A DNA stretch of 64,000 nt. It comes from an uncultured Bacteroides sp. (lineage in GTDB: Bacteria > Bacteroidota > Bacteroidia > Bacteroidales > Bacteroidaceae). The position numbers and the translations under genes were made by a program. This document shows positions 62,246-64,000 of this stretch, piece by piece (position 1 is the stretch's first letter; the number at the start of each line of letters is the position of its first letter). A model generated the notes under the pieces. The model had not been told where the DNA came from and ran no database searches. It saw only the letters and a list, made by a program, of their open reading frames with translations. The stretch is from contig CASFRN010000093.1 in the NCBI GenBank assembly GCA_949296855.1, forward strand, positions 54,181-118,180, given 5' to 3'.

Positions 62246-63403
62246 TTAAAACTTACATTTCTTCAAGTCGTTCACTAATGTTTGTGAAAAGACTTCTCCA
62301 TAGACTTGCGTGGTTTTAATGCTCCGGTGCCCCAATAACTTTTGTACTGTGGTCAGCTGGGCACCGCTATATATTAATAAGGTGGCATTCGTATGGCGCG
62401 AAGAATGAAAAGAGAAATGCTTTTCGATATGTGCAAGCCTGCCGATTCTGATTAATTCCTTATTGATGTCCGGATTGGGCTTTAAGCGGAAGAACCGGGC
62501 TTTGTCTTCATACTTCTCCAAAATCCGTACCGCTTTTCCCTGAAACAACAAATCCAAAGGGATCTGGCTCTCTACTCCAGTCTTTTGCGATTTGAATACC
62601 AGCCACACATGTTGATGATCCGGATAAATCAGGTTTTCTTCCGATAATTTTGTGAAATCGGAATAACGCAATCCGGTATAACAACAGAATAAAAAGGCAT
62701 CCAATGTATGGCTAAGTGACTTTCCGGCTAATTCCAATGCCAGCATCTCCAGTTTCTTCAATTCGTCGGGAAGAAGAAACACGTGGTGCCCTTCCGTAGT
62801 CTTTATTTTATAATTAAGGAAAGGAGAAGAATCAGACGAGACAATCCCTTCCCGGACAGCAGCGTTATAAAACGTCCGGAAATGACACAAATGTTTGGCA
62901 ATCGTATTTACCTTTAACCCTTTCTGCTCAAGGAAAGATTCAAATTGAAGCAGAAAACGGTAATCTGTTTCAGCAAAGGTGGCAAAAGGGCGGAATTCAT
63001 ATAGAAGTGCCAATGTTGTTTTCAGATTATCCTTTGTACTTGTTTTTCTTATCGAATGTTCTACCCATTTTCTACCGAACGCAAATAAATTGCAATCCGC
63101 ACCTTCCGAAGCCTCTGATTTCAGCATCGAAAGCGAAATGGCTTTCCCTTGTTTCCAGCCCTCCAATTCCTTATATTGAAGTTTCAGGAGAAATTCGTCC
63201 AGCATACGGTTCAGTTCCTCCTCATGCGGGTGGCAGATTATCCTTGCCTTCCGGGCGTCCCATTGCTCAGGACGAACATAAATATGCGTAGAAAAATACA
63301 CTTTCCGCTTCGTTAAATAAGCTTCAACCTGTATCAAAGCCTTTCCGCTGGCATTGAGCCGTTTTTTACGGTTGTATACCAATCTGTAACTAATTTTTTT
63401 CAT
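62246..63403 (-). CDS. Tyrosine recombinase, candidate shufflon invertase
   Basis: 385 residues in the usual Bacteroidales layout: N-terminal arm-binding part (about 1-95, with YLTKRKVYFSTHIYV), SAM-like core-binding domain (about 105-205) and catalytic domain (about 215-380). The catalytic residues are visible: Arg246 (YTGLRYSDF), His333 and Arg336 (HSSRHTNA), His359 (LLGHRSIKTT) and Tyr368 (QVYGEV). It is complete. The gene is divergent from the SusC expression gene, 272 bp away, and lies inside the segment that would invert, as in other shufflons. Assignment to the AGTTC-N5-GAACT sites is inferred from position; as I recall, a tyrosine recombinase acts on SusC/SusD inversions with such a motif in Bacteroides fragilis. 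Confidence 0.9.
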   Translation of the reverse strand: MKKISYRLVYNRKKRLNASGKALIQVEAYLTKRKVYFSTHIYVRPEQWDARKARIICHPHEEELNRMLDEFLLKLQYKELEGWKQGKAISLSMLKSEASEGADCNLFAFGRKWVEHSIRKTSTKDNLKTTLALLYEFRPFATFAETDYRFLLQFESFLEQKGLKVNTIAKHLCHFRTFYNAAVREGIVSSDSSPFLNYKIKTTEGHHVFLLPDELKKLEMLALELAGKSLSHTLDAFLFCCYTGLRYSDFTKLSEENLIYPDHQHVWLVFKSQKTGVESQIPLDLLFQGKAVRILEKYEDKARFFRLKPNPDINKELIRIGRLAHIEKHFSFHSSRHTNATLLIYSGAQLTTVQKLLGHRSIKTTQVYGEVFSQTLVNDLKKCKF

Positions 63404-63675
63404 TTGGTTTCAATTTTTAAATGCCTGGTTAATTTTATCCGTTTTAGTGCCCACAACATGTTCTAAGCGCACTTTTAGGCATTTTAAGCCTTTTCTCTTC
63501 TGCATAATTGTTTGCTTTTTATGCAAAATTGAAATCTTAAAGTGTTAAAAAGCGAGGGTTTTCTTATATTTTGTTTTAGAAAGCATACAAGCTATTAGTT
63601 TTATGCTTACCTTTGCGGGCAAACTGAATTAGATAAAAGTGTTTATTTAAGGTTAAATTTAAGAGAGAATTTTTT
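63404..63675 (+). promoter_or_regulatory. Shared intergenic region with expression-site promoter
   Basis: Divergent promoter region of the recombinase and the expressed SusC gene. A plus-strand -7 box TACCTTTG lies at 63608-63615, 60 bases before the ATG; a clear -33 TTTG at the normal distance is missing. The left part is AT-rich with words TGCATAATTG and ATGCAAAATTG. No recombinase promoter was identified. Confidence 0.5.
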
Positions 63676-64000
63676 ATGAAAAGAAAATTGATGCTGTTAA
63701 TGACCTGCCTGATGATAGGCATAGGTCTGGTAAACGCGCAAGTACGGAAAGTGACCGGTACGGTTACCTCTTCTGAGGACGGCTTGCCCGTAGTGGGAGC
63801 ATCTGTATTGGTAAAAGGTACCACGGTAGGTACGGTTACTGATATAGATGGTAACTTTACAATTAGTAATGTGCCAAGTTCGGCGGGAACTTTGGTGATT
63901 TCTTTCATCGGGTTTAAGTCGCAAGAGCTTGAGATTAAGTCGGTTATGAAAGTGGTGTTGCACTCGGACGATGAGATGCTGGACGAGGTTTTGGTCGTTG
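63676..64000 (+). CDS. SusC-like gene at the shufflon expression site, 3' end beyond the window
   Basis: 108 codons are visible. This is the only SusC of the cluster with a start codon and signal peptide (residues 1-22, LMLLMTCLMIGIGLVNAQ). The carboxypeptidase-like domain follows (VTGTVTSSEDGLPVVGASVL, then DIDGNFTISNVPSSAG). Codons 68-72 (SSAGT) are the recombination site; beyond it comes FKSQELEIKSVMKVVLHSDDE and the start of the SusC signature MLDEVLVV. The part before the site would be kept as a constant leader; everything after it can be exchanged with the four silent cassettes by inversion. The currently expressed barrel and SusD lie beyond the window. Confidence 0.92.
   Translation, partial: MKRKLMLLMTCLMIGIGLVNAQVRKVTGTVTSSEDGLPVVGASVLVKGTTVGTVTDIDGNFTISNVPSSAGTLVISFIGFKSQELEIKSVMKVVLHSDDEMLDEVLVV
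63877..63891 (+). repeat. Shufflon recombination site, expression copy
   Basis: Plus-strand AGTTCGGCGGGAACT followed by TTGGTGATTTCTTTCATCGG, identical to the silent copies 2 and 3 over 35 bases. The dyad arms AGTTC and GAACT flank GGCGG. It is the only copy on the plus strand in the window, so recombination with any silent copy inverts the DNA between them. Confidence 0.88.

Overview
The window reads as chromosomal DNA of a gut Bacteroidales, most likely a member of the Bacteroidaceae (Bacteroides or Phocaeicola-like). The support is several SusC/SusD pairs, a hybrid two-component regulator (HTCS), lipoboxes followed by acidic residues, TAnnTTTG -7 promoter boxes, and Bacteroidales housekeeping genes (class I fumarase, DUF4954, M49 and M13 peptidases). 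No rRNA, tRNA or CRISPR array was seen.

Bases 1-12.7 kb are a polysaccharide utilization locus, all on the minus strand: an HTCS regulator, a GH127-type (DUF1680) beta-L-arabinofuranosidase lipoprotein, an intact SusC/SusD pair, a small secreted protein, and a surface lipoprotein that runs off the left edge. Bases 13.3-32.9 kb are ordinary core genes: MaoC-like hydratase, M13 peptidase, ABC-F ATPase, purA, a Fur-family regulator, an AlkD-like HEAT protein, DPP III, an AraC regulator, recQ, class I fumarase, a thioredoxin-like protein, DUF4954 and hflX. Between these genes lie long imperfect inverted repeats made of CACAGA or CGCAGATT words, and two copies of a 170-bp MITE-like element.

Bases 33-64 kb are the most interesting part: a SusC/SusD shufflon. 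Four SusC-SusD cassettes on the minus strand (ends near 39.3, 48.1, 54.4 and 60.2 kb) have SusC genes lacking start codon, signal peptide and most of the N-terminal carboxypeptidase-like domain. Each begins exactly at a shared sequence with the dyad AGTTC-N5-GAACT. The same sequence, in the opposite orientation, lies inside codons 68-72 of the one SusC gene with a promoter, start codon and signal peptide (63,676 onward, cut by the window end). A tyrosine recombinase gene is divergent from that expression gene. Inversion between the expression site and any silent site would fuse leader codons 1-67 in frame to another SusC and place its SusD under the same promoter.

Interleaved with the cassettes are P-loop ATPase genes, one or two per cassette boundary: three near-identical archaeal-type ATPases, three of the AAA_14/DUF4143 type, and a broken one at 33.2-33.5 kb. 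Each has its own set of regularly spaced direct or palindromic repeats in its promoter region (period 15, 23, 33 or 40 bp). The pairing of a Sus shufflon with ATPases carrying iteron-like arrays is the feature I would follow up first. The shufflon alone resembles SusC/SusD inversion systems known from Bacteroides fragilis; the ATPase-plus-repeat part I do not recognise as described.
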